A DNA stretch of 64,000 nucleotides from Periweissella ghanensis (GCF_918814755.1 NZ_CAKKNT010000003.1:62001-126000), one strand, 5' to 3'. Numbered from the stretch's first letter, positions 18,454-26,880 are shown. Made by a program: numbers and translations. The notes: generated by a model not told the origin, from the letters alone.

Positions 18454-19248
18454 TTAGCGGGCATAGATTTGGACCGTTTTATTCGCGCCGTTCCAAAGGT
18501 AAATTAAGTCGTGTTGCGTACCGAGCTTTTTACCATCAACATAGTAGTTATTGGGCGTGCCTTTTGGTTGTATGACCATTTCCCAACTAATAGGGGCATT
18601 TTCGGCAATCACGTACATCGCTAACATTTGATTGTTCAACGTATATGCAATGGCATGACTCCCATGAGCATCATATAAGGCTTGGTTTTTAATTACTAAA
18701 CCGCCCCCCGCTAAGCGATTGTTAGCAACAACTAGTTGACCAGTTTGGCCGGAACGTAATTGGCCTTGACTACCATGCGCCGTGGCCACCAAACGCCAAG
18801 TCCCAGCAATACTACTAAAATTACCTTGCTTAACTTGCCACAAATTAACGTTAGTAATTGGTTGGCGCACGGGTGCTTTAGCAACTGGAAGGGCGACTGG
18901 GGCCTTAGCTGGTGATAATTGCTTAATCCCAAAACGCAACTTATTGGCCGCATCATTGATTCGCCATTGAGCAATGCCACGCGTATTGTTAACCCATTTT
19001 GCATATACCAATGTATTTTGTAATACTTTAAATGTGTTCGCCGTATGCCAAGCTGCATTAATACTTGTCGCTTGTTTAATCAGTGCCGTTAATTGTACCT
19101 TAGTAACGTTAACGGTGGCCGCTTGAACGGAAACATTATTCTGATTGAAGAGCGCACTGGCGACTGGTACCCCACTTGCACAAATCGTTGTACTAGCCAA
19201 AATCATCGTAAGTAACTTTTTATTAATCCGTGATGCTAACTGTGACAT
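18454..19248 (-). CDS. Secreted protein with DUF6287-like C-terminal domain
   Basis: 264 residues. Residues 1-44 look like an export signal (KKLLTMILASTTICASGVPV, cleavage after VQA). About 50-110 is helical and resembles a FIVAR-type wall module (AWHTANTFKVLQNTLVYAKW). After a Pro/Ala linker, LWQVKQGNFSSIAGTW opens a beta-rich domain matching the DUF6287 pattern (GDFSSIAGTW). Such domains are found on secreted proteins of lactic acid bacteria; function unknown. No sorting motif is present, so the protein is released or loosely bound. Monocistronic. Confidence 0.7.
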   Translation of the reverse strand: MSQLASRINKKLLTMILASTTICASGVPVASALFNQNNVSVQAATVNVTKVQLTALIKQATSINAAWHTANTFKVLQNTLVYAKWVNNTRGIAQWRINDAANKLRFGIKQLSPAKAPVALPVAKAPVRQPITNVNLWQVKQGNFSSIAGTWRLVATAHGSQGQLRSGQTGQLVVANNRLAGGGLVIKNQALYDAHGSHAIAYTLNNQMLAMYVIAENAPISWEMVIQPKGTPNNYYVDGKKLGTQHDLIYLWNGANKTVQIYAR

Positions 19249-19327
19249 TTTTTAATCCCCTAATTTATCGGTATTTAAATAACAAAATTTATCTATTAGT
19301 ATACCACCTGAATAATGAATTAAGTGC

Positions 19328-19516
19328 TTAATTTTTGGCCGGTTGCTTGTGGTAGTTCGTGTCAAAGAAGGTCGTGAGAATATTAAAAATAAGCATACTG
19401 TACCCGGTTATAACAACGGTCGTATCACCGTGGTAATGCTGTATCAAATACGTGGCCAAAACGGCAAATGCGATCCGAATAATGACATCCCCGCTTGTGA
19501 TTATTATGTTTTTCAT
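19328..19516 (-). CDS. Small membrane protein
   Basis: 62 residues from ATG 19516, which has GAGGGAG 7 bases upstream; the longer frame from 19546 has no such site. Two hydrophobic segments (GDVIIRIAFAVLATYLIQHY and VVITGYSMLIFNILTTFF). No family was recognised. It belongs to a cluster of tiny membrane proteins between 18.2 and 20.9 kb. Confidence 0.55.
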   Translation of the reverse strand: MKNIIITSGDVIIRIAFAVLATYLIQHYHGDTTVVITGYSMLIFNILTTFFDTNYHKQPAKN

Positions 19517-19676
19517 GTAAGGCTCCCTCTGATTTACGCAGACCAAAAGTGGCTATGCGCAATAATTAAATTTGTTATAAAACCATTAAAGTATAAGTGA
19601 AAACTAAAGTCAATTTTTGCATTAAATTTCATGGGGCTGAATCACTGAAAGCACCTCCTTCATTCGTTTGTATTGT

Positions 19677-19694
19677 GATAGCTAAAATGCTATC
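19677..19694. promoter_or_regulatory. Palindromic operator in the promoter of the Xre antitoxin-like gene
   Basis: GATAGC-TAAAAT-GCTATC: 6-bp perfect arms around a sequence usable as a -10 box, 33 bases before the gene. Typical autoregulatory site. Confidence 0.65.
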
Positions 19695-19726
19695 GTGATG
19701 GCAACTATTTCACAGGAGGCCACACA

Positions 19727-20008
19727 ATGACTAAAATTGATGATTACATCGCCAAACGTTCCCAAGACAATCCTAAATTCGCACAGATGCTTGAACAAGT
19801 TGATTTAAACCTTGAAATTGGGATTCAAGTACGTAATTTACGTGAAGAACTCAAGATGAGTCAACGTGATTTTGCGCCCTTAATTGGTAAACCCCAATCA
19901 ACGATTGCTAGAATCGAAAGTGGCACCACGAATGCCAATACGATGACCCTAGCTGAAATTGCCCGTGCCACCCATCAAAAAATTACGATCCAATTCACAC
20001 CAATTTAA
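19727..20008 (+). CDS. Xre-family HTH protein (HigA-like antitoxin)
   Basis: 93 residues. The C-terminal half is a Cro/C1 HTH (VRNLREELKMSQRDFAPLIG, KPQSTIARIESG). The N-terminal helix, linker and short tail (ITIQFTPI) match HigA/RelB-associated Xre antitoxins. No toxin gene is adjacent on either side, so it is an orphan antitoxin or a stand-alone repressor. AGGAGG lies eight bases before ATG, and a palindrome in the promoter suggests autorepression. Confidence 0.75.
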   Translation: MTKIDDYIAKRSQDNPKFAQMLEQVDLNLEIGIQVRNLREELKMSQRDFAPLIGKPQSTIARIESGTTNANTMTLAEIARATHQKITIQFTPI

Positions 20009-20023
20009 TGGTATCACCCCTTC

Positions 20024-20080
20024 AAATACGCCCAGCTGCCCTGAAGATTTACTCTTCTAACGCGAGCTTGGCGTATTTTT
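20024..20080 (+). terminator. Terminator of the Xre gene
   Basis: AAATACGCCCAGCT / AGCTTGGCGTATTT arms with an extended loop, followed by T5. Confidence 0.65.
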
Positions 20081-20119
20081 GTTATTAATCAAAAAAAGCC
20101 CACTTAAAATGCCGGTAGA

Positions 20120-20325
20120 CTAGGCGTTTTTTGATTGCTGTTTAAACTGTGAAATAATAGCTTGAATAATCACAAATACCACGGTAATCCCGATTGTGTC
20201 GAGAGTGTAATCCCCGAGATAGTAGTGCCCATGCACGCTAAGGTCGTAAATACCACTCACGATGAACTTGTAATAACGAGCGCGACAACCAGAAATAACG
20301 TTGTCAAAGTCCGTTGAGTTTTCAT
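20120..20325 (-). pseudogene. Frameshifted small membrane protein
   Basis: ATG 20325 opens MKTQRTLTTLFLVVALVITS and stops after 22 codons, while the neighbouring frame continues YYKFIVSGIYDLSVHGHYYL and a second helix (IGITVVFVIIQAIISQF) to TAG at 20120. Joined, these give a two-helix protein of about 67 residues. An indel near 20265-20280 has broken the gene. No function known. Confidence 0.5.
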
Positions 20326-20364
20326 ATGAACGCCTTTGTCAATGCCTATATTAGTCTAGATCGA

Positions 20365-20532
20365 TTAATTAACCTTTTTAACCTTAAGGATATACCCTAA
20401 CGCATAGGCAATTAAACCAAATGTGGCGGCCATTCTAAATAACTTGATAAATAATGTATCGATACCGCTAGTCGCTACTAATAGAATTAACAAACTGGCA
20501 ATAATAATTCTTGAATTTTTAACTTTTAACAT
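20365..20532 (-). CDS. 55-residue membrane protein
   Basis: AGGAG lies 10 bases before ATG 20532. The peptide (MLKVKNSRIIIASLLILLVA...) has two hydrophobic segments and a basic tail (KVKKVN). Unrecognised; supported by its ribosome site and clean coding frame only. Confidence 0.5.
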   Translation of the reverse strand: MLKVKNSRIIIASLLILLVATSGIDTLFIKLFRMAATFGLIAYALGYILKVKKVN

Positions 20533-20628
20533 GCTACTTTTCTCCTAAAATTTAACACTATTTGTGCTGACTAAGTCGGTAATACCAAAATAAGTATCTA
20601 CCGAAGTAAATTACCCATAACCTACCAT

Positions 20629-20856
20629 TCAATCCTGATGACCCTCATGCTTACGGAATTTGATAATATCGACTAAATACCACCCCGCAACTGGCACATT
20701 GCATTCCAAAAATAGCAAAGCGTACCATGTGAACGTATGGAGGTTGTTAGTAATGAGATCTAAACCGATTTTCACTAAGAGGACTACGAAAAATAGCCCG
20801 GTAATCCCTGTCAGGCGGTCTTGCCACCAATCTAAGGTGTATTTAAATAATTGCAT
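20629..20856 (-). CDS. Small membrane protein
   Basis: 75 residues: an amphipathic start (LFKYTLDWWQDRL), two helices (about 17-35 and 44-66) and a charged tail (FRKHEGHQD). AAAGGACC precedes ATG by about 6 bases. No recognised family; it sits in a run of similar tiny membrane genes. Confidence 0.55.
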   Translation of the reverse strand: MQLFKYTLDWWQDRLTGITGLFFVVLLVKIGLDLITNNLHTFTWYALLFLECNVPVAGWYLVDIIKFRKHEGHQD

Positions 20857-21078
20857 GGCTGGTCCTTTTGCTATTTGCTACTCATCTTATTGTTGTATCT
20901 ATAATAATTTTACCATACCACCATAATTTTACGAAATAAAACGTCGATCATTACAGCTGTTCGTGAACGCCTAAAAACATCCATATTCAAATTTTGAGTT
21001 AGTTGCTTCCACCCGATTGCATTTTCATGCGACTTAGCTTAAGCTGATTACAAATACCAAATGAAAGGCGGTTCTACA

Positions 21079-21522
21079 ATGCTACAACAGCACCGTGTAA
21101 TCCCCACTGAATACCCATTAATTTTAGCCATCTGGGAGCAATCTGTCGCAGCTACGCATACCTTTTTGCATCCTGCTGATTTTGCCTTTTACCAAGCGCT
21201 CCTCCCAAATTTTCTAGCCCAGGTCGATTTACGGCTATGGTTAGTTGATAATCAACCAATTGGCTTTAGTGGAACTAGCGGGGATGAATTAGCGATGTTA
21301 TTTCTGGACCCTACCAAAATTGGTGCTGGTTATGGCCATCAAATTTTAACGTGGTTAATTACCAATCAGCACATCACGAAAGTTGACGTCAATGAGCAAA
21401 ACGACCGGGCGCACGCGTTTTATTTAAACCATGGTTTTCAAATTGTTGGCCGCAGTCAACGCGATGATTTTGATAAACCGTATCCAATTTTACATTTAGC
21501 AATACGTGAGCAGCAGGTGTAA
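21079..21522 (+). CDS. GNAT-family N-acetyltransferase
   Basis: 147 residues. Acetyl-CoA-binding signature GAGYGHQILTWLI (R/QxxGxG/A-like) and the following DVNEQNDRAHAFYLNHGF, the usual beta5-alpha4 part of GNAT enzymes with the catalytic-type Tyr. The frame could begin at 21061, but AAGGCGG falls inside that extension and is placed correctly for ATG 21079. Substrate unknown. Monocistronic with a terminator. Confidence 0.85.
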   Translation: MLQQHRVIPTEYPLILAIWEQSVAATHTFLHPADFAFYQALLPNFLAQVDLRLWLVDNQPIGFSGTSGDELAMLFLDPTKIGAGYGHQILTWLITNQHITKVDVNEQNDRAHAFYLNHGFQIVGRSQRDDFDKPYPILHLAIREQQV

Positions 21523-21548
21523 ATTTCTCGCCAATGGAAACCATGTAC

Positions 21549-21600
21549 AACTAAAAAGACATTAGTAACTAGTAATTTAGCTACTAATGTCTTTTTAGTT
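21549..21600 (+). terminator. Bidirectional terminator between GNAT and the PH-domain operon
   Basis: 18-bp perfect arms (ACTAAAAAGACATTAGTA / TACTAATGTCTTTTTAGT) with a 14-base loop. It serves the convergent genes on both sides. Confidence 0.9.
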
Positions 21601-21603
21601 TAT

Positions 21604-22908
21604 CTATTTACTTCCCCTAAGCCACAGCCGTTTAATCTTGTTTAGCCGATAGCCCAGATACGTATACTGATAACCAATTAACTTCATATCATGATAATTA
21701 GTCCATTCGACTAATGTCTGATCATAGATATAGTGGTGTTGGACGAGCCATCCTTGATGGACAACTTGTTTGGAAATACTTGCCACGACATTATTAAAGA
21801 ATAACAATACCGCCAATAATAAGCCCGTTGGCAACGCATACCACCATGATGCAAAGGACGTTAACAGTCCTAATCCAACTAAAACCGGTCCCCATAGTAA
21901 TGGCCAATAATGCGGTGTTACATTCAGCTCCGGGACGGCAAATTCAGGTAATAATTGGTTGGTTATTTGGGGCAAATCAACTAATTTGATAAAAGGTAGT
22001 ACCTTTTTAACCCCCGCCTGCCGCTGATTATCACCTAACACGGTTACCGCCACACTGCCATAGCCGAGTAAGCGCTCGAGTACATTTTGACTTACGACGA
22101 TATTTTGCAGCTGCTTGAGCGGAATTTGTTTCGTTTGGAGGGCCAAAAAACCGTTACTAAGCGTCAAGTAGTTAGCGTGGCGTTCGACTTTGAAATTGCC
22201 ATACTCAAATACGCGCACGACGACACAAAGAAGCAAAATGCTCAATAAATACAAAGCAATATCAGTGGTGGTAAAGCCTAACCGGATATGTAACCGTTCA
22301 ACGCCGCTATCACTCAACCAGCCCACTAGTGCTAACAGTAAAGAAAGCACGGCTAAAACCGGTGGCGCCATCCAAACGGATTGCCAAATTAGCGGCGGCG
22401 TTAATTTAAATGTCGGTATATTAACAACCGGTGCTGCTGATGTACTATCCATACTATTGGGGCTTGGCAACTGTTCGCCACCATTTAGCGCCTGTTGTAA
22501 TGGCTGTAATTGCTTGGCCGTTAAGCCGACAATTTTAAATTTATCCCGCCCACTGAGTTGGGGAAAATCGATGGCTAATGTATACAAATCAACCATGCGC
22601 TCAAAAACCGTTTGTGTCACTAAGACTGCTTTGACATCTTTTAAATTGTAAGCTTGCCCTTTTTTATTAATCACGCCGGAATTAAGCTTAATTTGGTCAG
22701 TGGTAATGGTCCAACGATAACACCACCAAAAGTCCACAAATTTAAAGCCGGTGGCAATCGTGAGGAAAATCGTCGAAACTAAAATTAAATTGGCAATCCA
22801 CTCCGGCCCGACCCCCTTCGTTAACAAATACCCCATGATAGGTAATAAGTTACTTCGAACAAATTCCATTCCAATGACTAATAAATATTTCCGACTAACG
22901 CGCTGCAT
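21604..22908 (-). CDS. YdbT-like membrane protein with bacterial PH domains
   Basis: 434 residues with three hydrophobic pairs alternating with beta-rich bacterial PH (bPH2) domains. The first domain is recognisable from RWTITTDQIKLNSGVINKKG and DVKAVLVTQTVFERMVDLYT, the second from VERHANYLTLSNGFLALQTK and PLKQLQNIVVSQNVLERLLG. This is the YdbT layout. It overlaps the YdbS-like gene by 14 bases, so the two are translationally coupled and probably form a membrane complex; in Bacillus such pairs have been linked to resistance to membrane-active peptides, but the molecular role is not established. Confidence 0.8.
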   Translation of the reverse strand: MQRVSRKYLLVIGMEFVRSNLLPIMGYLLTKGVGPEWIANLILVSTIFLTIATGFKFVDFWWCYRWTITTDQIKLNSGVINKKGQAYNLKDVKAVLVTQTVFERMVDLYTLAIDFPQLSGRDKFKIVGLTAKQLQPLQQALNGGEQLPSPNSMDSTSAAPVVNIPTFKLTPPLIWQSVWMAPPVLAVLSLLLALVGWLSDSGVERLHIRLGFTTTDIALYLLSILLLCVVVRVFEYGNFKVERHANYLTLSNGFLALQTKQIPLKQLQNIVVSQNVLERLLGYGSVAVTVLGDNQRQAGVKKVLPFIKLVDLPQITNQLLPEFAVPELNVTPHYWPLLWGPVLVGLGLLTSFASWWYALPTGLLLAVLLFFNNVVASISKQVVHQGWLVQHHYIYDQTLVEWTNYHDMKLIGYQYTYLGYRLNKIKRLWLRGSK

Positions 22909-23371
22909 GGCTATTCAACCAATTCTGTAAGTCATGCGCTTCGGTAGTTGCTAAGCCCGCGATGTCGACATCATGATCGACCGTTTTAACAATAATTGTG
23001 GCAATGTCAAAATGTTGCATCAAAATATTTTGGCGGAATTCAACACTATAAATTTTACTTAGAAAAATCGTTTGCCGCTTAAAGAACCACCGTCCTTGCG
23101 TCATCTCTAGCGCTAATTGTGAGCCTTTTACACGATATGTTCGCGCTTTAAACAACATATAGCTTGCATCCCAACTACTGATGAACCAAATAATTGCCGC
23201 GATAATGTACAGCCAACGATTATTCCAAATGTTAAACACCACTAAGCTGCCCGCAAAAATTAACAGGCCCAACCAAAAAATCAACGTCCTTACCATCACG
23301 TAACGCCGATATTTTGGGCCCATCCCGATGCCGGTAGTCAACCATGATTTTCCAGCGGCGGTTGTTACCAT
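22895..23371 (-). CDS. YdbS-like PH-domain membrane protein
   Basis: 158 residues: two adjacent helices (about 27-66) and a single bPH2 domain (YRVKGSQLALEMTQGRWFFK, TIFLSKIYSVEFRQNILMQH). It overlaps the upstream 76-residue gene (ATGGTAA) and the downstream YdbT-like gene, the middle of a tightly coupled three-gene operon. Confidence 0.8.
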   Translation of the reverse strand: MVTTAAGKSWLTTGIGMGPKYRRYVMVRTLIFWLGLLIFAGSLVVFNIWNNRWLYIIAAIIWFISSWDASYMLFKARTYRVKGSQLALEMTQGRWFFKRQTIFLSKIYSVEFRQNILMQHFDIATIIVKTVDHDVDIAGLATTEAHDLQNWLNSHAAR

Positions 23372-23595
23372 AGGATGGCCTGCAAGGGGATGTATGGGCC
23401 AAAACTGATTGCCAAAATCCCTAAAAGGACGGTGTAATCAACCGGTTCATGGTCGTGAAATGCGACTGCCACGACAATCCCCATTAAAATTAATGGTAAA
23501 ACACCGGCTAAATACCAATTTTTGATTTTCTTAATCGCAATATATTGCCAGACTAAGATGACGATTCCAATTAAAACTCCTAAAAATACTGCCAT
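23365..23595 (-). CDS. Small membrane protein heading the PH-domain operon
   Basis: 76 residues, almost entirely hydrophobic: three helices (1-20, 28-48, 55-74). GAGGAG lies 13 bases before the chosen ATG; another ATG in a different frame lies between but gives no protein. First gene of the operon with the YdbS- and YdbT-like genes. Function unknown. Confidence 0.65.
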   Translation of the reverse strand: MAVFLGVLIGIVILVWQYIAIKKIKNWYLAGVLPLILMGIVVAVAFHDHEPVDYTVLLGILAISFGPYIPLQAILW

Positions 23596-23699
23596 TAATC
23601 ATGTTACTCCTCGTTAATTAAAGCTTTTTAAACATAGAACTAATTATATTATAAAACTCCGATGACCGCGACTTGCATTTAGTCAATCCCTCGATTATC

Positions 23700-23735
23700 T
23701 AAAAAAACGACCACCTCACTGATTGAGATAGTCGC
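23700..23735 (-). terminator. Terminator of the 23.7-24.1 kb gene
   Basis: Minus strand GCGACTATCTCA / TGAGGTGGTCGT with a 5-base loop, then T7. Confidence 0.8.
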
Positions 23736-23745
23736 TTTCAGCTAC

Positions 23746-24057
23746 TTATTTGTATTGTTGAATGCGCTTATAATTGTACTTCCCGCGGGAAACCTTTTTA
23801 AATGTGTTCACATCAATATCTGGCAAAGCTTCGGCAAAAAGTAATTCGCCATCACCTTTAAAGCCTTGTAGCAAAACTTCTTCATTGTTCTTAGTCACAT
23901 AGAACCGATTAGTTAAATTTCCGCCAGCAAAATAACTAGCTTCATCAGTTACACCATCCGTTAAAAAGCCCAATAACGTCGTCTTCTTTTGGGCGATGAC
24001 CCCAATCACAACTTCATTTTCGTTCATTAGTTTTTCAGTAATAAAATTTTGTTTCAT
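23746..24057 (-). CDS. Small protein of unknown function, paralogue of 43589-43900
   Basis: 103 residues from ATG 24057 (GGAAG about 10 bases upstream; GTG 24066 is a weaker alternative). It begins MKQNFITEKLMNENEVVIGV and ends GKYNYKRIQQYK, and is about half identical to the product at 43.6-43.9 kb. Mixed hydrophobicity with no membrane helix or signal; the pattern (VVIGVIAQKKTT, NLTNRFYVTKNNEEVLLQGF) resembles bacterial PH-like beta-folds, a guess only. It lies just after the ABC permease gene (44-base gap) but has its own ribosome site. Confidence 0.6.
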   Translation of the reverse strand: MKQNFITEKLMNENEVVIGVIAQKKTTLLGFLTDGVTDEASYFAGGNLTNRFYVTKNNEEVLLQGFKGDGELLFAEALPDIDVNTFKKVSRGKYNYKRIQQYK

Positions 24058-24101
24058 TATTCTCACTCTTCCTTCAAGTTATTTAATAGTTAAAAACATG
24101 C

Positions 24102-25367
24102 TCACGACCAAATTGCCGCCAAGGTTCGCTGACTGAGCGCCCACCTTAAGGCTAGCCAGATTACCCCAATCAACACTACTGCCATCACTAAGCTTGGTAG
24201 ATAGAATTGCTTGACAAAGACTAACGCCAATCCCAGGAACACATAGATGCCAAATTGGGCGATGGTCAGCCAAATTTTAGTGTGCCGTGCGGTCACGACC
24301 ATGTAGAGGTAGTCGGCAAGCATCAGCCCAAATGAAACGAGGATAAACAAGCTGTAATCTTTGAAACTAACATCTTGGAGCACCAACGCTCCTAGCATGG
24401 CCAAAATGCTAAAAATTAGCCATGCCCCGATACTAAATTGCAATTTTTGGCGATGGACTTTTTCGATATCCGCGGCTAATAACTGCTCGTTCCAAAACAC
24501 AGTATCGGCCGTGGTCAGGATATAGGCTTTGTGCCGGTCCTTTTTAATGAAGAAACTATTGAGGCCCCGATAGATGACGAGCACAAAAATCAGATAATAG
24601 CTCACGGCCCCACGCGTTGCAAACAAAATCATGAACAGGCCAAGATTGACCAACGAACTAAAGAACGCCGGGTACATGAAGATCACATCGCGGAATAAAA
24701 ATAAATCGACTTTTTTGACCAGTCGTAATTGATCTTCAAAGCGATCAGTAAAGTTATTCTCCCAGCTACGGGCACGAAATGAGAGACCATAGATGATCAT
24801 GGCATACCCTAGATAACCACTTATCAAGACTAACCAAGCTAATGGCGTGAGACCTTTGAGCGTCAAAAATGTGAAGCCAATCAAAAAGCCGGTTTTAATG
24901 ACCAAGGCGATTGTTGCTACGCCAACGCGATTGAAAAATACTAAGTGCTCACTGGGCGATAACAGAAAATGCAGGCAATACGCCAAGCCGAGCATGCCCG
25001 CATACGCCGGGGATTGGTAGCATAAAAATACCTCCAAGCCGATAAACACGAGACTATTGGCAATAAACGCATCCCGCAAGTAACGTTGCACAATATAAAA
25101 GCTGTCAAAGGCTACCGTGTGGGCCTTAAAACCCAGCATGTTTAAATCAAGTTCGTTTAAAAATTTTTTGGTTGCTAACGCGATCATCGCCCCATTTAGA
25201 TATAAATACAGCAACACGATAAAATCAAAGATGGCATGGTTTTCAAGGAATAACACCGCCAACATCGCAACCAATAAAATGGCAATGCCCGTTTGTTTTA
25301 GCACCGTCTTGAGCGTGAGATGACAGCAAGTCAAGCGGATGAATTTACCCATGAACTGATAGCTCAT
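24102..25367 (-). CDS. ABC exporter membrane subunit
   Basis: 421 residues with about ten hydrophobic helices arranged in pairs and polar loops (ENNFTDRFEDQLRLVKKVDL, FFIKKDRHKAYILTTADTVF). It overlaps the 3' end of the ABC ATPase gene by 23 bases, with GGGGG before ATG, so both subunits are co-translated. No substrate-binding protein is nearby; a small ATPase plus a long permease suggests an exporter of a peptide or bacteriocin-like substrate, which is inference. Confidence 0.75.
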   Translation of the reverse strand: MSYQFMGKFIRLTCCHLTLKTVLKQTGIAILLVAMLAVLFLENHAIFDFIVLLYLYLNGAMIALATKKFLNELDLNMLGFKAHTVAFDSFYIVQRYLRDAFIANSLVFIGLEVFLCYQSPAYAGMLGLAYCLHFLLSPSEHLVFFNRVGVATIALVIKTGFLIGFTFLTLKGLTPLAWLVLISGYLGYAMIIYGLSFRARSWENNFTDRFEDQLRLVKKVDLFLFRDVIFMYPAFFSSLVNLGLFMILFATRGAVSYYLIFVLVIYRGLNSFFIKKDRHKAYILTTADTVFWNEQLLAADIEKVHRQKLQFSIGAWLIFSILAMLGALVLQDVSFKDYSLFILVSFGLMLADYLYMVVTARHTKIWLTIAQFGIYVFLGLALVFVKQFYLPSLVMAVVLIGVIWLALRWALSQRTLAAIWS

Positions 25368-25941
25368 TTAGGGTCCCCCCTTCCATGACATAGACTTGTT
25401 CAACACTTTGCTGTAAGTATGCTAAATCATGGCTGACAATGACTAACTCCTTGTTGAGGCTTGGTAAAATCTCCAGTAGTGCTTGATTACTAGCCGCATC
25501 AATCGCTTCAAACGGCTCATCAATTAGGAGTAATTCACATCGGGAGGCAAACGCGATCAATAACGCAATTTTTTTATTTGTGCCTTTGGACAAGTTGCGA
25601 ATCTTTTTAGTAAAGAATTGATCAACCTGCAACTTGGTCGCTAATTGATACAAGGTGTCGGCGTTAAAAGAGGCCAAGCTAGTCAGCATGTCAAAAAATT
25701 CAGCCACGGTAAAGGCCCCGTATTTTTCTAAATCATAATCGACTAAAAAAGTTGAGGCCGAACAATTAATCGTCCCGGTGTACTTTTGCCGCCCTGCGAT
25801 TAAATTCAACAACGTTGTTTTACCAATCCCGTTGTTCCCGATAATACCGATGCGTTGATAGGGAATTTTTTTAGTTAAGTTCTTAAAAATGGTGTCGGTT
25901 TCATTATAAGCAAAGCTCAGCTCATTAAATTCAAGTATCAG
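25345..25941 (-). CDS. ABC transporter ATPase (apparent CTG start)
   Basis: 198 residues. Walker A GNNGIGKTTL (about 33-42), signature LSKGTNKKIAL, Walker B LLLIDEPFEAID, and switch His in VIVSHD are all present, but the first methionine-type codon of the usual set falls after Walker A. The frame runs upstream to TAA CGA CTG ATA CTT GAA; GGAGG stands six bases before that CTG (25941), and the protein then begins ILEFNELSFAY, as ATPases do. CTG is therefore the probable start; an ATG-to-CTG change lowering expression is another reading. It energises the overlapping permease. Confidence 0.75.
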   Translation of the reverse strand: MILEFNELSFAYNETDTIFKNLTKKIPYQRIGIIGNNGIGKTTLLNLIAGRQKYTGTINCSASTFLVDYDLEKYGAFTVAEFFDMLTSLASFNADTLYQLATKLQVDQFFTKKIRNLSKGTNKKIALLIAFASRCELLLIDEPFEAIDAASNQALLEILPSLNKELVIVSHDLAYLQQSVEQVYVMEGGTLNELSVHG

Positions 25942-26119
25942 TCGTTACCTCCATTAAAAATAATTAATCAATGCGGGCTACATTTACCTTTTATCATTAA
26001 AATTATTAATATAATTATATTAAAATTACCTTTGCATTACTATTAAAAATCAATATTCTAAATAATAACTTAATAAAATCCCTCGATACTGAGTAATCAC
26101 CGCTGGAAGCATTGCCTAG

Positions 26120-26203
26120 GCATGGGAGTCGAAGTGGTTAATAGCGTTACTTACGTTAATTTTGCCAGTCCTGAAGCAAGTTTGGCGTTCTTGAATAACT
26201 GAA
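26120..26203 (+). pseudogene. Decayed relB 3' fragment
   Basis: The frame to TGA 26203 reads NSVTYVNFASPEASLAFLNN, aligned with NSDDYVNFASAEEGLAFLND at the end of the intact relB at 26913. The 5' part is missing. The flanking downstream sequence is also duplicated (direct repeat), so this is what remains of a second copy of the antitoxin locus. Confidence 0.7.
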
Positions 26204-26233
26204 TTAAGTGCAAGGGCACAAGAACGGGCTGAT

Positions 26234-26325
26234 CCGCAGCTGATACCAAAAATAAACCCTTGAAGAAAATTCTTCAGGGGTTTATTTAACCTTGTATCTC
26301 AATTTGTCGGGTAATTTCATTTATC
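26234..26325 (+). repeat. Direct repeat flanking the relB-yafQ locus (left copy), with hairpin
   Basis: 54 nearly identical bases (CCGCAGCTGATACCAAAAAT..., with hairpin AAACCCTTGAAGAA / TTCTTCAGGGGTTT) match 27453-27507; the similarity continues more weakly to 26325 / 27549. Each copy works as a terminator after a relB or relB-yafQ unit. Confidence 0.75.
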
Positions 26326-26461
26326 GTTTCGTTTCCAAAGCAGCTACGGCACGATTCAGTTCACTGATTTCTGCTTTAACATCGTTTGCAAAAGTTGCGT
26401 CCCGTAGATCTTGCGCAAATAACTCATCAAGATCTGTTAAATAACTTTGATTATTCAGCAT
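26321..26461 (-). CDS. 46-residue acidic protein of the TA cluster
   Basis: GAGGGAG lies 6 bases before ATG 26461. The peptide (MLNNQSYLTDLDELFAQDLR...) is helical and acidic; the DLDELFAQDL and FANDVKAEISELNRA stretches resemble N-terminal parts of small antitoxins of the Xre/HigA kind, but no DNA-binding part remains. Possibly a shortened antitoxin. Unsure. Confidence 0.45.
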   Translation of the reverse strand: MLNNQSYLTDLDELFAQDLRDATFANDVKAEISELNRAVAALETKR

Positions 26462-26502
26462 GTTTAGCTCCCTCTCACTCTGGTGCATCCCCCGTCACCC
26501 TA

Positions 26503-26760
26503 TCACTTCCAGCCATCCTCAACATACGAAATCAGGTTATCAGGCAGCTCATTGACATCAACCCAGATAAGTTCAGCATTTTTCTCTGGTTCAACAATTT
26601 TAGGTGTCCCTAGATAATTTTCAACGGTGAAGTAGCCATTGAAATACGGCACATTCGTATCACTGTAGCGCTTATGCATCATCAAAGCAAATCCCAGCGA
26701 GTTGGCATCAATCGTTAAGCCAAGTTCTTCTTTTAATTCCCACGCCATCGCTGCTTTCAT
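26503..26760 (-). pseudogene. NUDIX hydrolase, N-terminally truncated at an IS end
   Basis: 85 residues. AMAWELKEELGLTI is the second half of a Nudix box (REUXEEXGU), and the domain's C-terminal half follows (GYFTVENYLG, EKNAELIWVDVNELP). The N-terminal half, including the first Gly/Glu of the Nudix box, is missing; the coding sequence is cut at an IS3-like end (26762-26812). Without these parts the pyrophosphohydrolase should be inactive. Confidence 0.75.
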
Positions 26761-26761
26761 C

Positions 26762-26812
26762 GATTCACCCTATAAATAAAGTTGTCCAGATATTTAGTAT
26801 AGGAGCAACTTG
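26762..26812 (-). mobile_element. IS3-family terminal remnant
   Basis: On the minus strand GCTCCTATACTAAATATC, then TTTATTTATAGGG, matches the ends of the IS3 fragments at 45720-45775 and 48700-48765 (CTAAATATCCGG, TTTATTTCTAGGG). Only the tip is left; it abuts the truncated NUDIX gene. Confidence 0.6.
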
Positions 26813-26864
26813 TGATGTATTCAATTGAGGTTCGTATCATGTGAGTACCCAACTTGATTATACC

Positions 26865-26880
26865 GGTACCACGTGGTACC
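26865..26880. promoter_or_regulatory. Palindromic operator of relB-yafQ
   Basis: GGTACCACGTGGTACC, a perfect 16-bp palindrome 32 bases before relB and next to an AT-rich -10 region. Expected RelB (ribbon-helix-helix) binding site for autorepression. Confidence 0.75.
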
